DNA from: Clostridiales bacterium
GTDB lineage: Bacteria > Bacillota > Clostridia > Peptostreptococcales > Anaerovoracaceae
Assembly (NCBI GenBank): GCA_009911365.1
Contig: QXXF01000016.1
Span: 39,429-103,428 of the forward strand
Reading direction: 5' to 3'
Length of the DNA: 64,000 nt
Shown here: piece after piece, positions 46,619 to 55,679 of the stretch
Numbering within the stretch: the first letter of the stretch is position 1
How the letters are laid out: the number at the start of each line of letters is the position of its first letter
Program-made: the position numbers and the translations under genes
The notes under the pieces: model-generated
Told to the model about the DNA's origin: nothing
Database searches by the model: none
What the model saw: the letters and a program-made list of their open reading frames with translations, nothing else

Positions 46619-47530
46619 CTATTCTGCAGGTGCTGCTTCTACAGCTGCGTTCACCTGTGCTTCTTCAACTTGTGCCTCTGCTGCTTTTGCTGCTTCTGCC
46701 GCTGGATCTGGCTTCGGAGTCTTTCTGACTCTTGGATTTACCGCCTTTGGCAGTTCCGGCTTGTCGTCCCTTCTTCTGTTGGTACGTCTTCTGTCTCCGC
46801 CGTCTCTGTCTCTTCTTGGCTTTCTGTCGCCGTCTCTTCTCCGTTTGCCGTCTCTTCTGCCGCCGCCTGCTTCTTCACGCACCGCGCTCTTCAGGCCTTT
46901 GTCGAGGATTTCGCCGTGGTTGATCCACACTTTTACGCCCAACTTTCCGTAAGTGGTGTCTGCTTCCGCGAATCCATAGTCGATATCTGCTCTCAATGTG
47001 TGGAGAGGAACGTTTCCTTCGCTGTATTTTTCAGATCTAGCGATTTCAGCTCCGCCAAGTCTGCCGGAAACCAGGACTTTAATGCCCTTCGCGCCAGCTT
47101 TCATGGTTCTGCCGATCGCCTGCTTCATGGCTCTTCTGAAGGAGATCCTTCTTTCCAGAGCCTGTGCGATGCTCTCTGCTGTGAGCTGCGCATCCAGTTC
47201 AGATCTTCTGACTTCTTTGATTTCAATGCTGATTGTTTTCTTTGTCAGTTTTTCCAGGTCTGCCTTCAGTTCATCGATGCCGTTTCCGGATCTTCCGATC
47301 ACCATGCCTGGTTTTGCTGTTAAAACAATCACTTTTAATTTATTTTCTGCCTGACGTTCCAAAAGCACTTTGGAAACGCCCGCTACATACAGCTTTTTCT
47401 TTACGAATTCTCTTACTTTGTTGTCTTCGATCAGGAAATCCGCAAAGCTGCTCTTATCCGCGTACCATTTGGAATCCCAGTCCTTGATGATTCCCACTCT
47501 GAATCCATGTGGACTTACTTTCTGACCCAT
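46619..47530 (-). CDS. rpsC: 30S ribosomal protein S3 with long C-terminal extension
   Basis: 303 residues against about 210-230 in most bacteria. The core (1-220) is normal: [22 protein letters not shown] loop [13 protein letters not shown]-terminal domain ending [10 protein letters not shown]. After residue 220 comes an Arg/Asp/Gly-rich stretch ([20 protein letters not shown], to about 257), a short Pro-rich linker and an Ala/Glu-rich tail to residue 303. S3 helps mRNA entry and unwinding at the ribosome, so the tail sits near the mRNA entrance. It is in the normal operon place with normal spacing. Confidence 0.96.
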   Translation of the reverse strand: MGQKVSPHGFRVGIIKDWDSKWYADKSSFADFLIEDNKVREFVKKKLYVAGVSKVLLERQAENKLKVIVLTAKPGMVIGRSGNGIDELKADLEKLTKKTISIEIKEVRRSELDAQLTAESIAQALERRISFRRAMKQAIGRTMKAGAKGIKVLVSGRLGGAEIARSEKYSEGNVPLHTLRADIDYGFAEADTTYGKLGVKVWINHGEILDKGLKSAVREEAGGGRRDGKRRRDGDRKPRRDRDGGDRRRTNRRRDDKPELPKAVNPRVRKTPKPDPAAEAAKAAEAQVEEAQVNAAVEAAPAE

Positions 47531-47542
47531 TAGATGAACCTC

Positions 47543-47881
47543 CTATTCTTCATTCTTTTCTCTTAAAGTGACGCCGACATGACTGCTTCTCTTTAAGATG
47601 ATCGATGCTCTACCTTGTGATCCGGCTCTCCATCTTTTCATAGTCGGTCCTTGATTTGCATAAACTTCCGCTACGTACAAATTGTCTGTGTTCATTTCTT
47701 TCACGTCGGCGTTGGCCAGAGCGGACTGAACGACTTTTTCTACGATTTCAGCACCCTTTCCAGGTGTGAACTTCAATATTGTAAGTGCCTCACCTACATC
47801 TTTTCCCCTTACAAGATCTGCAACAGGCTTAAGCTTGATCGGAGACATTCTTACGTATTTTGCAATTGCTTTTGCTTCCAT
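47543..47881 (-). CDS. rplV: 50S ribosomal protein L22
   Basis: 112 residues. AKYVRMSPIKLKPVADLVRG, and the beta-hairpin loop around GPTMKRWRAGSQGRASIILK that lines the exit tunnel and is a macrolide contact. 19 bases after rpsS. Confidence 0.98.
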   Translation of the reverse strand: MEAKAIAKYVRMSPIKLKPVADLVRGKDVGEALTILKFTPGKGAEIVEKVVQSALANADVKEMNTDNLYVAEVYANQGPTMKRWRAGSQGRASIILKRSSHVGVTLREKNEE

Positions 47882-47900
47882 TTTTCATGTTCTCCTTTTC

Positions 47901-48179
47901 TTACTTTACTTTCGATGATTTGTCTGCGGCGTGACCCCTGTAAGTTCTCGTAGGAGCAAATTCTCCAAGTCTGTGTCCAACCATATCTTCTGTGATATAT
48001 ACAGGTACGTGCTTTCTTCCGTCATGCACCGCAATTGTATGCCCTACCATCTGTGGGAATATCGTGGATGGTCTTGACCATGTTTTAATAACTTTCTTTT
48101 CGTTAGCCGCATTCATGTCATCGATTGCCTTCAGCAGCTTTTTTTCAACGAAAGGGCCTTTTTTCAGTGATCTACCCAT
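47901..48179 (-). CDS. rpsS: 30S ribosomal protein S19
   Basis: 92 residues. [20 protein letters not shown] start and [20 protein letters not shown]. Head protein beside S13. 16 bases after rplB. Confidence 0.98.
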   Translation of the reverse strand: MGRSLKKGPFVEKKLLKAIDDMNAANEKKVIKTWSRPSTIFPQMVGHTIAVHDGRKHVPVYITEDMVGHRLGEFAPTRTYRGHAADKSSKVK

Positions 48180-48195
48180 TATCTATGCTCCTTCC

Positions 48196-49029
48196 TTATT
48201 TTTCATTTCTTCTCTTTACGATATATTTGTCAGAAGCCTTTTTCTTCTTTCTTGTCTTATATCCAAGAGCAGGCTTGCCCCAAGGCGTTACCGGACTTAC
48301 GCGACCGATCCCAGCCTTACCTTCACCACCGCCATGTGGATGGTCATTCGGGTTCATTACAGAACCTCTGACAGTAGGCCGGAAGCCCATATGTCTTTTT
48401 CTTCCCGCTTTACCGATCTGGATATTCGCATGGTCGCTGTTTCCAACTTCACCAACGGTGGCTCTGCATTCCAATCTGATTTTTCTCACTTCGCCGGAAG
48501 GAAGCCTAATCTGCGCTTCTTTGCCTTCTTTCGCCATGAGCTGCGCGCCGTTCCCCGCGGATCTCGCAATCTGTCCGCCTTTTCCAGGTTTCATTTCAAT
48601 GTTGTGAATGACCGTACCTACTGGGATGTTTGCCAGCGGAAGGGCATTTCCCACTTTGATGTCCGCATCAGGGCCGGAAACGATCATATCGCCTACCATC
48701 AAGCCCTGCGGAGCGATGATATATCTCTTTTCACCATCCAGGTAATGAATGAGTGCGATATTGGCGCTTCTGTTTGGATCGTATTCAATAGTAGCGATCT
48801 TTCCTGGAACGCCGTCTTTATTTCTCTTAAAGTCGATGATCCTGTATTTCGGTCTTGTGCCGCCGCCTCTATGTCTGACTGTGATCTTACCTCTGGAATT
48901 TCTTCCCGCGTGCTTTTTCAGCGTTACGGTAAGGGATTTCTCGGGAGTCGAGCGGGTGATTTCTTCAAAGGTAGAAACTGTCATTCCCCGACGACCAGGA
49001 GTAGTCGGTTTGTATTTTCTGATTCCCAT
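48196..49029 (-). CDS. rplB: 50S ribosomal protein L2
   Basis: 277 residues, full length. Peptidyl-transferase-centre protein with [16 protein letters not shown] and the conserved histidine loop [18 protein letters not shown]. 17 bases after rplW. Confidence 0.98.
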   Translation of the reverse strand: MGIRKYKPTTPGRRGMTVSTFEEITRSTPEKSLTVTLKKHAGRNSRGKITVRHRGGGTRPKYRIIDFKRNKDGVPGKIATIEYDPNRSANIALIHYLDGEKRYIIAPQGLMVGDMIVSGPDADIKVGNALPLANIPVGTVIHNIEMKPGKGGQIARSAGNGAQLMAKEGKEAQIRLPSGEVRKIRLECRATVGEVGNSDHANIQIGKAGRKRHMGFRPTVRGSVMNPNDHPHGGGEGKAGIGRVSPVTPWGKPALGYKTRKKKKASDKYIVKRRNEK

Positions 49030-49046
49030 TCTTTCTGCCTCCTATA

Positions 49047-49337
49047 TTATAAGCTCTGGAAGAATTCGATTTCTTTGCTCTTTTCTGTCAGAGTGACGAT
49101 TGCCTTTTTGCTGGCAGCAGTCATACCCACGTTTCTTCCCATTCTTTTCTTCTTACCAACAACGTTCATGATGTTTACTTTTTTCACTTCCACATCGAAG
49201 ATTTCTTCTACGGCCAGCTTCACCTGTGTTTTATTCGCGTTCCTGGCAACCTTGAATGTGTATTTTTTGTTCTGCGCATCTTCCATGCTTTTTTCAGAGA
49301 TGACAGGTTTTAAAATTACATCGTAAGGCGTTTTCAT
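49047..49337 (-). CDS. rplW: 50S ribosomal protein L23
   Basis: 96 residues. [40 protein letters not shown]. Exit-tunnel docking site for SRP. Its ATG overlaps the rplD stop by one base (TAATG). Confidence 0.98.
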   Translation of the reverse strand: MKTPYDVILKPVISEKSMEDAQNKKYTFKVARNANKTQVKLAVEEIFDVEVKKVNIMNVVGKKKRMGRNVGMTAASKKAIVTLTEKSKEIEFFQSL

Positions 49338-49960
49338 TATGAGTACACCTCCTCAATCTTGTTAATCGCATCTTTCGTAACAATGAAGTTTGTGTAATGG
49401 ATGATTTCATAAACGTTCATTGTGCTTGCCAGGACGGTTCTCACTCCTGGGATGTTCGCTGCGGAGCGAACTACGTTTTCGTCTTTTTCCGCCATGACGA
49501 TTAAGGCTTTTTTCTGTGCCTTGACGTTTTCCAGAACTTTGACCATGTCCTTTGTTTTAGGTGCGTCAAATTTCAGTTCGTCTAAAACGATGATTTCATT
49601 TTCCTGTACCTTTGAGGACAGTGCTGATTTCATCGCTAACCTTTTAACTTTCTTGGAAACCTTGTACCGGTAGTCTCTTGGCTTTGGCGCAAATGCGACA
49701 CCGCCTCCTACCTGTGATGGATCCGTGGTGCTTCCCTGTCTATGGCGACCGGTACCTTTCTGTCTGAACGGCTTTCTTCCGCCGCCTCTTACTTCCGCTC
49801 TTGTTTTAGCGGACTGTGTCCCCTGACGCTGGTTCGCCAAGTAGTTTTTTACGACTTCGTGTACTGCGTTCTGGTTAGGCTCGATTCCGAAGATTTCATC
49901 GTTCAGTTCGATGGTTCCGGCTTCTGCTCCAGTCATGTTAAGCATTGTAACTTTTGCCAT
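49337..49960 (-). CDS. rplD: 50S ribosomal protein L4
   Basis: 207 residues. Tunnel loop [20 protein letters not shown] is intact. In E. coli L4 also represses the S10 operon; such control is not established in Firmicutes. 28 bases after rplC. Confidence 0.98.
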   Translation of the reverse strand: MAKVTMLNMTGAEAGTIELNDEIFGIEPNQNAVHEVVKNYLANQRQGTQSAKTRAEVRGGGRKPFRQKGTGRHRQGSTTDPSQVGGGVAFAPKPRDYRYKVSKKVKRLAMKSALSSKVQENEIIVLDELKFDAPKTKDMVKVLENVKAQKKALIVMAEKDENVVRSAANIPGVRTVLASTMNVYEIIHYTNFIVTKDAINKIEEVYS

Positions 49961-49988
49961 TTTACTTCCTCCCTTCCTGAAGTCTTCT

Positions 49989-50624
49989 CTATTTGTCCTG
50001 TCCCTTTACTGCGTACTGAATGCGAACCAGGCCACCTTTGTTCCCCGGCACGGCACCTTTTACCAGCATCAGGTTTCTCTCTTCAATAACTTTCACTAAG
50101 ACTACGTTCTGTACGGTCACAGTTTCATTGCCCATTCTTCCAGGCTCTTTGTTTCCTTTGAAAACTCTGCCTGGATAAGACGCTCCAGCCTTACCTCCAG
50201 TCAGCCTCTTGTGCTTGGAACCATGAGTCATTGGGCCTCTGTGGTGTCCGTGTCTTTTGATGACGCCCTGGGTTCCTTTACCCTTGGACGTGCCTGTGAT
50301 GTCTAATTTTTTTCCTTCTTCAAAGTCAGCTACTGTGATAGTCTGTCCCAATTCGTAGCTTTCGCCTTCTTCAGTCCTGAACTCCGCCAGGTGCTTTTTC
50401 ACAGAAACTCCGGCTTTTGCGAAGTGGCCTGTCATTGGCTTGTTCACTCTATGCGGTTTCGCGTCTTCAAAGGCGATCTGCACCGCATTGTAACCGTCCG
50501 TTTCAACTGTTTTGATCTGCGTCACTACTTCTGGTCCTGCCTCGATCACTGTCACAGGAACGACTTCGCCTGTTTCAGCAAAGATTTGAGTCATTCCCAA
50601 TTTCTTTCCTAAAATTGCTTTCAT
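49989..50624 (-). CDS. rplC: 50S ribosomal protein L3
   Basis: 211 residues. MKAILGKKLGMTQIFAETGE start, GTSKGKGTQGVIKRHGHHRG, and the loop GRMGNETVTVQNV near the peptidyl-transferase centre. Assembly initiator. 224 bases after rpsJ, an unusually large gap. Confidence 0.98.
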   Translation of the reverse strand: MKAILGKKLGMTQIFAETGEVVPVTVIEAGPEVVTQIKTVETDGYNAVQIAFEDAKPHRVNKPMTGHFAKAGVSVKKHLAEFRTEEGESYELGQTITVADFEEGKKLDITGTSKGKGTQGVIKRHGHHRGPMTHGSKHKRLTGGKAGASYPGRVFKGNKEPGRMGNETVTVQNVVLVKVIEERNLMLVKGAVPGNKGGLVRIQYAVKGQDK

Positions 50625-50848
50625 ATTTTATCCTCCTATTTCTTACAGCGGATTGCTCTGGTTTGGAAGGTTTCCCGCAGGGAGCGCCCAGCTCTGGTTT
50701 GGCTGCGGCTTCCTGCTGAAAGTTCTAGCTCGATTTGCAACTCTTGATTTAAATTCAGCTATTGCCTGTCCCTCTCATGCAATCTTACTAAGGGGAGTAC
50801 CCTTACGTTTTCATTTGGGCCGCACCGACCCTTGTCTCAGCCTTTGAC
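50625..50848. other. 224-base gap between rpsJ and rplC
   Basis: No gene is visible. A 12-base direct repeat GCTCTGGTTTGG occurs at 50655-50666 and 50691-50702, and a small inverted repeat AAGGGGAGTACCCTT near 50791. rpsJ and rplC are usually only tens of bases apart. Confidence 0.5.
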
Positions 50849-51160
50849 TTATAGCTTGATCTCGATATCCACGCCAGCCGGCAGGTCCAGCTTTGTCAGT
50901 GCGTCTGTGGTCTTGGCCGTAGCGCTTGTGATGTCAATCAGTCTCTTGTGCGTTCTCTGCTCGAACTGCTCTCTGGAATCTTTATACTTGTGGACAGCTC
51001 TCAGGATCGTAACCACTTCCTTTTCAGTTGGAAGCGGGATTGGACCGGACACTTCCGCACCTGTTTTCTTTGCCGTCTCTACGATCTTTGCCGCGCTCTG
51101 ATCCAAAAGAGCATGATCATACGCTTTAAGCTTGATTCTGATTTTCTGTAATTCGCTCAT
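50849..51160 (-). CDS. rpsJ: 30S ribosomal protein S10
   Basis: 103 residues. [40 protein letters not shown] (loop that carries the NusG/NusE contact) and [21 protein letters not shown]10 is also the transcription factor NusE. First gene of the operon. GGAGG precedes the ATG. Confidence 0.98.
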   Translation of the reverse strand: MSELQKIRIKLKAYDHALLDQSAAKIVETAKKTGAEVSGPIPLPTEKEVVTILRAVHKYKDSREQFEQRTHKRLIDITSATAKTTDALTKLDLPAGVDIEIKL

Positions 51161-51400
51161 TTTTTCCTCCTAAATGTTTTGTACTGTTTTCGCTATGCTC
51201 GTACAAGGGGTTCTGCCGCCTGTTTTTCAACGAGGCGCGGTTTTTATCTGCTTGGCACACGGTTCCGTGTGTTTCTTTTATTTTTACACAAACGAAAAGC
51301 CAGCGAATCCCTTCGCTCCCATCTGGTGGGAACAATTCTCAGTAGAAATTATCCTCTAGCCTGGTAACTTCCTACGTCATCGCCTTACACAAGCTTTTGT

Positions 51401-51429
51401 AGTATATACCATCCTGCTAAAGATTGCAA
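51401..51429 (-). promoter_or_regulatory. Promoter of the S10-spc-alpha operon
   Basis: Minus strand TTGCAA (51429-51424), 17-base spacer, TATACT (51406-51401). Transcription would start near 51394. Confidence 0.78.
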
Positions 51430-51544
51430 GGTCTTTCGCAAAAAAAGTTGATAGTTTTTTCACTTTTTTGAAAGATGAATGCAGGTGTTTTCAATATGTC
51501 CAGCCCTCTCATTCTACACACGCATCCTGGTGTTTCTTTTTCAA

Positions 51545-51589
51545 TCAAATAACAAGGGATCGGCTCCGTGTTTCAGCCAATCCCTTGTT
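51545..51589 (-). terminator. Terminator of the udk-like/pfkB/LUD unit
   Basis: AACAAGGGATcGGCT (51551-51565) pairs with AGCCaATCCCTTGTT (51575-51589); on the minus strand TTATTTGATTG follows. Confidence 0.8.
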
Positions 51590-51611
51590 CCAAAGCGCTT
51601 TATCCTGTTTT

Positions 51612-52238
51612 TTAAAATCCCAAATCCTCATTGACTAGAATCACATGAATCCGATCGGCCACGCAGCTGAACCTGGTGGTAACGGTATAAGAACAAATCG
51701 TCTGTCCCGGCGTAAGGCATTTCCCGCATATCCCTGTGACTGCGCAAGGTGTTTTCTTTCCCAGTCTGATACAGTTGGCCGGACTGGCCTCTGTATGGAT
51801 CCTGGCTAGAGCGGCGGCCTCATCTTCTGCGATTTTGTTTGCTCCTGCCACGACAATGACTTTGTGAGGACCAAAACACATGGCCGCCACCCGGTTGCCA
51901 TTACCATCGATATTGACCAGCTCGCCCTCCATGGTGATCGCATTGGTGCTGGTCAAATACACATCTGAAAGCAGTGCTCGCCGTTTTTCCTCATAGGCTT
52001 TTTCCTGTGGTGCTTTCTGTGCGTCGATCACATTGGACAAATTCTCTTTGATCCCCATTTCATCTAATGTCGCAGAACCGCCCCAAGACACCAGGTCATC
52101 GGTGCTAATCATGGAAAGGATCTTTTCATTGGCTTCTTTTATAGTATCACAGTAATATCCTTTCATGTTTCTCTTTTCCAGATTCTTGATGATATGCTCG
52201 ATTTTTTTCTGGTTTGCCTTCTTTACAAATTCATTCAT
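51612..52238 (-). CDS. LUD-domain protein (LutC/DUF162 family)
   Basis: A 208-residue protein of the LUD (lactate utilisation) fold. SWGGSATLDEMGIKENL, LTSTNAITMEGELVNIDGNG, NRVAAMCFGPHKVIVVAGAN are typical. A C-terminal four-cysteine stretch (TPCAVTGICGKCLTPGQTIC) is often found in the stand-alone Clostridia form. LutB/LutA partners are absent, so a lactate role is not shown. Last gene of a three-gene unit, 5 bases after the kinase gene. Confidence 0.86.
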   Translation of the reverse strand: MNEFVKKANQKKIEHIIKNLEKRNMKGYYCDTIKEANEKILSMISTDDLVSWGGSATLDEMGIKENLSNVIDAQKAPQEKAYEEKRRALLSDVYLTSTNAITMEGELVNIDGNGNRVAAMCFGPHKVIVVAGANKIAEDEAAALARIHTEASPANCIRLGKKTPCAVTGICGKCLTPGQTICSYTVTTRFSCVADRIHVILVNEDLGF

Positions 52239-52243
52239 GGTTT

Positions 52244-53188
52244 TTACATTCTCTCTTTCTCAGGGCCTCCAGCCTCGAGCGTCCGCTCCTGCTCCAGCCT
52301 CTGTCTTGACATCAACGGGTTGACCGGCTCCTTGCTTTCCAACGCCAAGGCCGCCGCTTTCATGCCATAAGCCGCCAACTCTTTCATATCCATGCCGCGC
52401 ACAGTGCCGTCCAAGATGGCCGCAGAAAAAGCATCCCCCGCTCCCTCTTCATTGACAAAAGTCAGTACCTGATCCGGCCGCAGGATTCCTTCTGTGAAAC
52501 CTTCCTTGTAATAAACGCCTCCGCCACTGAGGGTAATGAATATGCGCCGCACGCCTTGGTCCGCGAACCACTGTCCCGCTGCCATAAGCTGCTCCTCACT
52601 GAAAATTTCCATGCCGCAGAGAACAGAAGCCTCACCTCTATTAGGTTTTATGGTATGGAATTTCCCAATAAAGCCTTTCGCCTTTTCTGCGTCCGCTTCT
52701 GTATGCGGGTCGAAGAAAAGCGGCGTGTCCGCGACTTCTGTCAAGTGTTTTAGCGTTTCTTCCGGCAGGGACCCATCGACACAGACGATTTTCGCTTCAT
52801 CTAAACTTTCCTTCACTTCATTGGCAATATCCTGGCTCATACGCTGGTACGCCGCCAGATCATCCACTGCGAATTCTAGATCTCCAATGATGTTCAGGAT
52901 CGCGATGTTCATGGCTGTGTTCTGACCCTCCAGCAGTTTGAAGAACCTAGTGTCCACGCCTAATTCCTCTAGCTGAAGCTTTGCGCCTTTTCCTGTGATA
53001 TCGTCGCCTGCCACTGTCACCAGCGCTGTGTCAGCCTTCATGCGCCCAAGGTTCTCCGCGATGTTTCTGCCCGTGCCGCTGTAAGAAATGGAAATCTTTC
53101 CCGGGTTTTGCCGCGCCGCCATCATCTGCTCAAAAGCACTGGCTGTGATATTTGCCTTTACTCCGCCGATTACGATAATCTCACTCAT
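52244..53188 (-). CDS. PfkB-family carbohydrate/nucleoside kinase
   Basis: A 314-residue ribokinase-like enzyme. Signature 1 region SYSGTGRNIAENLGRMKADT, signature 2 with the catalytic aspartate NEEGAGDAFSAAILDGTVRG. Closest in layout to sugar or pseudouridine kinases (PsuK/YdjH), but the substrate cannot be fixed. Between a uridine-kinase-like gene (19-base gap) and a LUD gene, so a nucleoside or pseudouridine link is possible. No PsuG is present. Confidence 0.85.
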   Translation of the reverse strand: MSEIIVIGGVKANITASAFEQMMAARQNPGKISISYSGTGRNIAENLGRMKADTALVTVAGDDITGKGAKLQLEELGVDTRFFKLLEGQNTAMNIAILNIIGDLEFAVDDLAAYQRMSQDIANEVKESLDEAKIVCVDGSLPEETLKHLTEVADTPLFFDPHTEADAEKAKGFIGKFHTIKPNRGEASVLCGMEIFSEEQLMAAGQWFADQGVRRIFITLSGGGVYYKEGFTEGILRPDQVLTFVNEEGAGDAFSAAILDGTVRGMDMKELAAYGMKAAALALESKEPVNPLMSRQRLEQERTLEAGGPEKERM

Positions 53189-53207
53189 TACTATGTCTCC
53201 CTGCTTG

Positions 53208-54872
53208 TTAAAAATCTTCTAAAAATATGCTGCCTCCAATGAATTCCCGGATAATGGAATTGTTCGGGATCACTGTTTCATCTTGTATCTCCTCAAAGAA
53301 ATCCAGGAATCGGAGCAGCCTCTGAGCATCCGCGTATTCCACATCTCTTTGGTCAATGGCATGAAGCAGTGGTGCTGCATGCCTCTTTAAAACCGCCAGT
53401 TCATAAACAAGGGCCGAATTGAACAGCACATCCGCTTCCCCATTGAACGGGAATATGTTTTTATCTTCGCCTTTGCGCACTTTTGGCCATGAAGCAATGG
53501 TATCTTTTGCCGAGTATCCTCGATAAAGGCTGTCTCTAACGATCCGCCGCAGGATCCGTGCGTCCGTGGTAGGAATTCGGTTGTGGCTGTCTATGTTCAG
53601 TTGGGTGAATGGGCTGATGTAGATCCTAAATTTTTCATCCTCTGGGATTTTTTTTGTCAGCTCTCCATTCAGCGCATGGATCCCCTCGATGACAGCGATC
53701 TCCCTTGGCCGCATAGAAGTGATCCGCTTGCCAAACACTTTTGTTCCTTCGATAAAATCAAAAGTCGGCATGTCCACGGTTTTTCCGCTGAGAAGGTCAT
53801 TCATATTCCTGTTGAACAAATCGATGTCAATGGCATCCAGATCCTCATAGTTGGGTTTCCCATCCTCATCAAAAGTCACATCTTTTCTCTCAATGAAATA
53901 ATCATCCGTTCCCATGTACAGGGTCTTTAGACCGTTTACTTGCAGCTGGACGCACAGTCTTTTGGCAAAAGTGGTCTTTCCAGAAGAGGACGGTCCCGCT
54001 ATGAGCACAATGCGTTTTTTGCTTTTTGCGATCTTATCCGCAATCTCTGCGATCTTCTTTTCGTGCAGGGCCTCTGAAAGCAGGATCAAATCTTTATGTT
54101 TGTTATTCCTTACTTTCTCGTTGAGATCCGCGAGATAAGAGACATTTAAAAGCTTGTGCCACTTTTTCGATTCACCAAAGGCAGCGCACAGCTTTTTCTC
54201 ATCCACGTATCTTGGGATGGCACTAGGATCCGATGGGTATGGAAATCGGAGGATCACGCCCCGTCTATATTTTACTAATTCAAAGTGACGGATACGGCCC
54301 GTAGAAGGCACCATGCTCCCGTAAAAGAAATTTTTATAGCCATCCAGATCATAAAAGATGAATTCCTCTTTTCCTGGGCAGTTTTTTAAAATCGCCGCTT
54401 TTTCGTCTGAATGGGACCAATATTCCAAGGTCTTTTCTCTGCTGACCACTTCCTTTTTGATCGGAAGGTCCATTTCTACCAGTTCTTTCATCCGGTCTTC
54501 TACGGTCCGCACTTGCGCCTCGCTGATGGTGCGTGGCGTTTTAATTTCCGTATACAGGCCCTTGTTCAGGGAATTCTGTATTTCTACCGGGATGTCGCCC
54601 AAAGTGTCTTTGATGGCTTTGAGATAAATGAAACACAAGCTGTATTGGTATATCAGATTGGCTTCCTGGGTACGCATGTCAAGAAGCTCCACAGAACAGT
54701 CTTTTTCAATCTGAAAGGTCAGTTCCTTGATTTCGTGATCCACTCTTGCTGCCAAAATCGTATAGGGTAAATATTTCACGTAAGGTTTCATCAGTTCTTC
54801 GATGGTTATGCCCTGCTGCGATTCCAAAACGCGTTCTGGCTCCTTTGGTCCTGTTTTTAGATTGATCTTCAC
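53208..54872 (-). CDS. Uridine kinase-like nucleoside kinase with N-terminal TGS/tRNA-synthetase-like region
   Basis: A 554-residue protein. The first 200 residues resemble the TGS and second additional domain of threonyl-tRNA synthetase (VKYLPYTILAARVDHEIKEL; HFELVKYRRGVILRFP). From about 280 comes a Udk-type kinase domain with P-loop IAGPSSSGKTTFAKRL, the aspartate-rich EDLDAIDIDLFNRNMNDLLS and IAVIEGIHALN. This long form is common in Clostridia in place of, or beside, normal Udk. It starts with GTG after AAAGGAGGGAG. Heads the unit with the PfkB and LUD genes; an extended -10 (TGATATACT) lies about 35 bases upstream. Confidence 0.9.
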   Translation of the reverse strand: MKINLKTGPKEPERVLESQQGITIEELMKPYVKYLPYTILAARVDHEIKELTFQIEKDCSVELLDMRTQEANLIYQYSLCFIYLKAIKDTLGDIPVEIQNSLNKGLYTEIKTPRTISEAQVRTVEDRMKELVEMDLPIKKEVVSREKTLEYWSHSDEKAAILKNCPGKEEFIFYDLDGYKNFFYGSMVPSTGRIRHFELVKYRRGVILRFPYPSDPSAIPRYVDEKKLCAAFGESKKWHKLLNVSYLADLNEKVRNNKHKDLILLSEALHEKKIAEIADKIAKSKKRIVLIAGPSSSGKTTFAKRLCVQLQVNGLKTLYMGTDDYFIERKDVTFDEDGKPNYEDLDAIDIDLFNRNMNDLLSGKTVDMPTFDFIEGTKVFGKRITSMRPREIAVIEGIHALNGELTKKIPEDEKFRIYISPFTQLNIDSHNRIPTTDARILRRIVRDSLYRGYSAKDTIASWPKVRKGEDKNIFPFNGEADVLFNSALVYELAVLKRHAAPLLHAIDQRDVEYADAQRLLRFLDFFEEIQDETVIPNNSIIREFIGGSIFLEDF

Positions 54873-54959
54873 TGCTTCTCCCTCCTTTAAAATAATACTA
54901 TTAGTATATCATACTTTTTGCGGATGTGGGTAAAATACATGTTGAAGGGAGTGATAACT

Positions 54960-55157
54960 TTGAAAAAACTCATCCTTGCGCTGATCATCATCGGCGCGAT
55001 CAACTGGGGGCTGATCGGATTTTTCCAGTATGATCTGGTTTCCAGCATCTTTGGCCCCGATTTGCAGGTCATCAGCAGGATCATTTTCGCAGTTGTTGGC
55101 CTCGCTGGACTTTATGCGATTTCATTTTTCTTTAGCAAAGGAAAAAATTCCGTCTGA
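54960..55157 (+). CDS. DUF378 family small membrane protein
   Basis: 65 residues from a TTG start (54960) that is 8 bases after AAGGGAG. MKKLILALIIIGAINWGLIG followed by the second helix (ISRIIFAVVGLAGLYAISFF) is the DUF378 pattern: two membrane helices with INWGL. Earlier ATGs at 54918 and 54939 are less well placed. Function unknown. The stop codon lies inside the terminator stem. Confidence 0.88.
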   Translation: MKKLILALIIIGAINWGLIGFFQYDLVSSIFGPDLQVISRIIFAVVGLAGLYAISFFFSKGKNSV

Positions 55158-55178
55158 AACCAGACGGAATTTTTTACC
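55142..55178. terminator. Bidirectional terminator
   Basis: AAAAATTCCGTCTG with CAGACGGAATTTTTT, four-base loop. It has A- and T-runs on both sides, so it serves DUF378 and the converging Cys-rich gene. The DUF378 stop is part of the stem. Confidence 0.9.
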
Positions 55179-55188
55179 TAGCATGCCC

Positions 55189-55347
55189 TTAACACCCGCA
55201 GTCGCAGTCAGGTTCGCACACTGGTTCCTGCCAGCAATCATCGCCACAGCCAAAGGCTCTCGGATTGCAGAACATCACTACCAGAATCAGAAAGAAAAAC
55301 AGCAGGGATGGTTCGATCCCTTTTCCATGTTCATGATAACATCTCAT
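55189..55347 (-). CDS. Small Cys-rich membrane-anchored protein
   Basis: 52 residues: MRCYHEHGKGIEPSLLFFFL, one hydrophobic helix (about 13-27), then a tail with seven of its eight cysteines (FGCGDDCWQEPVCEPDCDCG C). TTAGGAGG lies before the ATG at good spacing. A signal-anchor with a Cys/Asp-rich outside domain could bind metal, or it may be a small spore-coat or membrane protein. I do not recognise the family. It lies downstream of the YdbC/PC4 gene by 70 bases. Confidence 0.7.
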   Translation of the reverse strand: MRCYHEHGKGIEPSLLFFFLILVVMFCNPRAFGCGDDCWQEPVCEPDCDCGC

Positions 55348-55417
55348 ATGAAAATTACCTCCTAATAAACTCTTTTTCTATCACTATATGCGAGCCCGCG
55401 GATTATGTGCGCCGTTC

Positions 55418-55651
55418 TCATACGTCCCTGTCACTCAGCAGCGACAGGATCTTCCTCATTTCCGATGGATGGAAGGTCAAACCTCTAGACATGTGGTCGT
55501 GGTCAGCAGACCAGTCTCGGATGTCATATTTCGCTGAGGTCCCATTCCATGACACCAGGTTCAGTTCCCTATTCCAACCGGACGGATACGGCTTGATCAC
55601 CCCTATTTGTTCCGTGATTTCAAAACGGATCTCTCCTACTCTCTCAGTCAT
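55418..55651 (-). CDS. YdbC-family PC4-like single-stranded DNA-binding protein
   Basis: 77 residues of the PC4/p15 fold: IRFEITEQIGVIKPYPSGWN, KELNLVSWN-type segment (RELNLVSWNGTSAKYDIRDW) and GLTFHPSEMRKILSLL. Bacterial YdbC binds single-stranded DNA and RNA as a dimer and may assist transcription or repair. Expressed from a perfect consensus promoter with a hairpin leader; AAAGGAG precedes the ATG. Confidence 0.9.
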   Translation of the reverse strand: MTERVGEIRFEITEQIGVIKPYPSGWNRELNLVSWNGTSAKYDIRDWSADHDHMSRGLTFHPSEMRKILSLLSDRDV

Positions 55652-55679
55652 GCTATGTATCTCTCCTTTCCCATTTTGA

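Larger units (their letters stand above)
51161..51611 (-). other. Leader and promoter region of the S10 operon
   Basis: These 451 bases hold the S10 promoter (51401-51429), a leader of about 230 bases with a CACACGG/CCGTGTG hairpin around 51253-51274, and the terminator of the LUD gene (51545-51589). Short frames are not convincing genes. Confidence 0.6.

Noticed and set aside
47992-49326. 444-codon open frame on the plus strand
   Set aside because: Opposite rpsS, rplB and rplW; ribosomal codon use leaves the opposite frame open.
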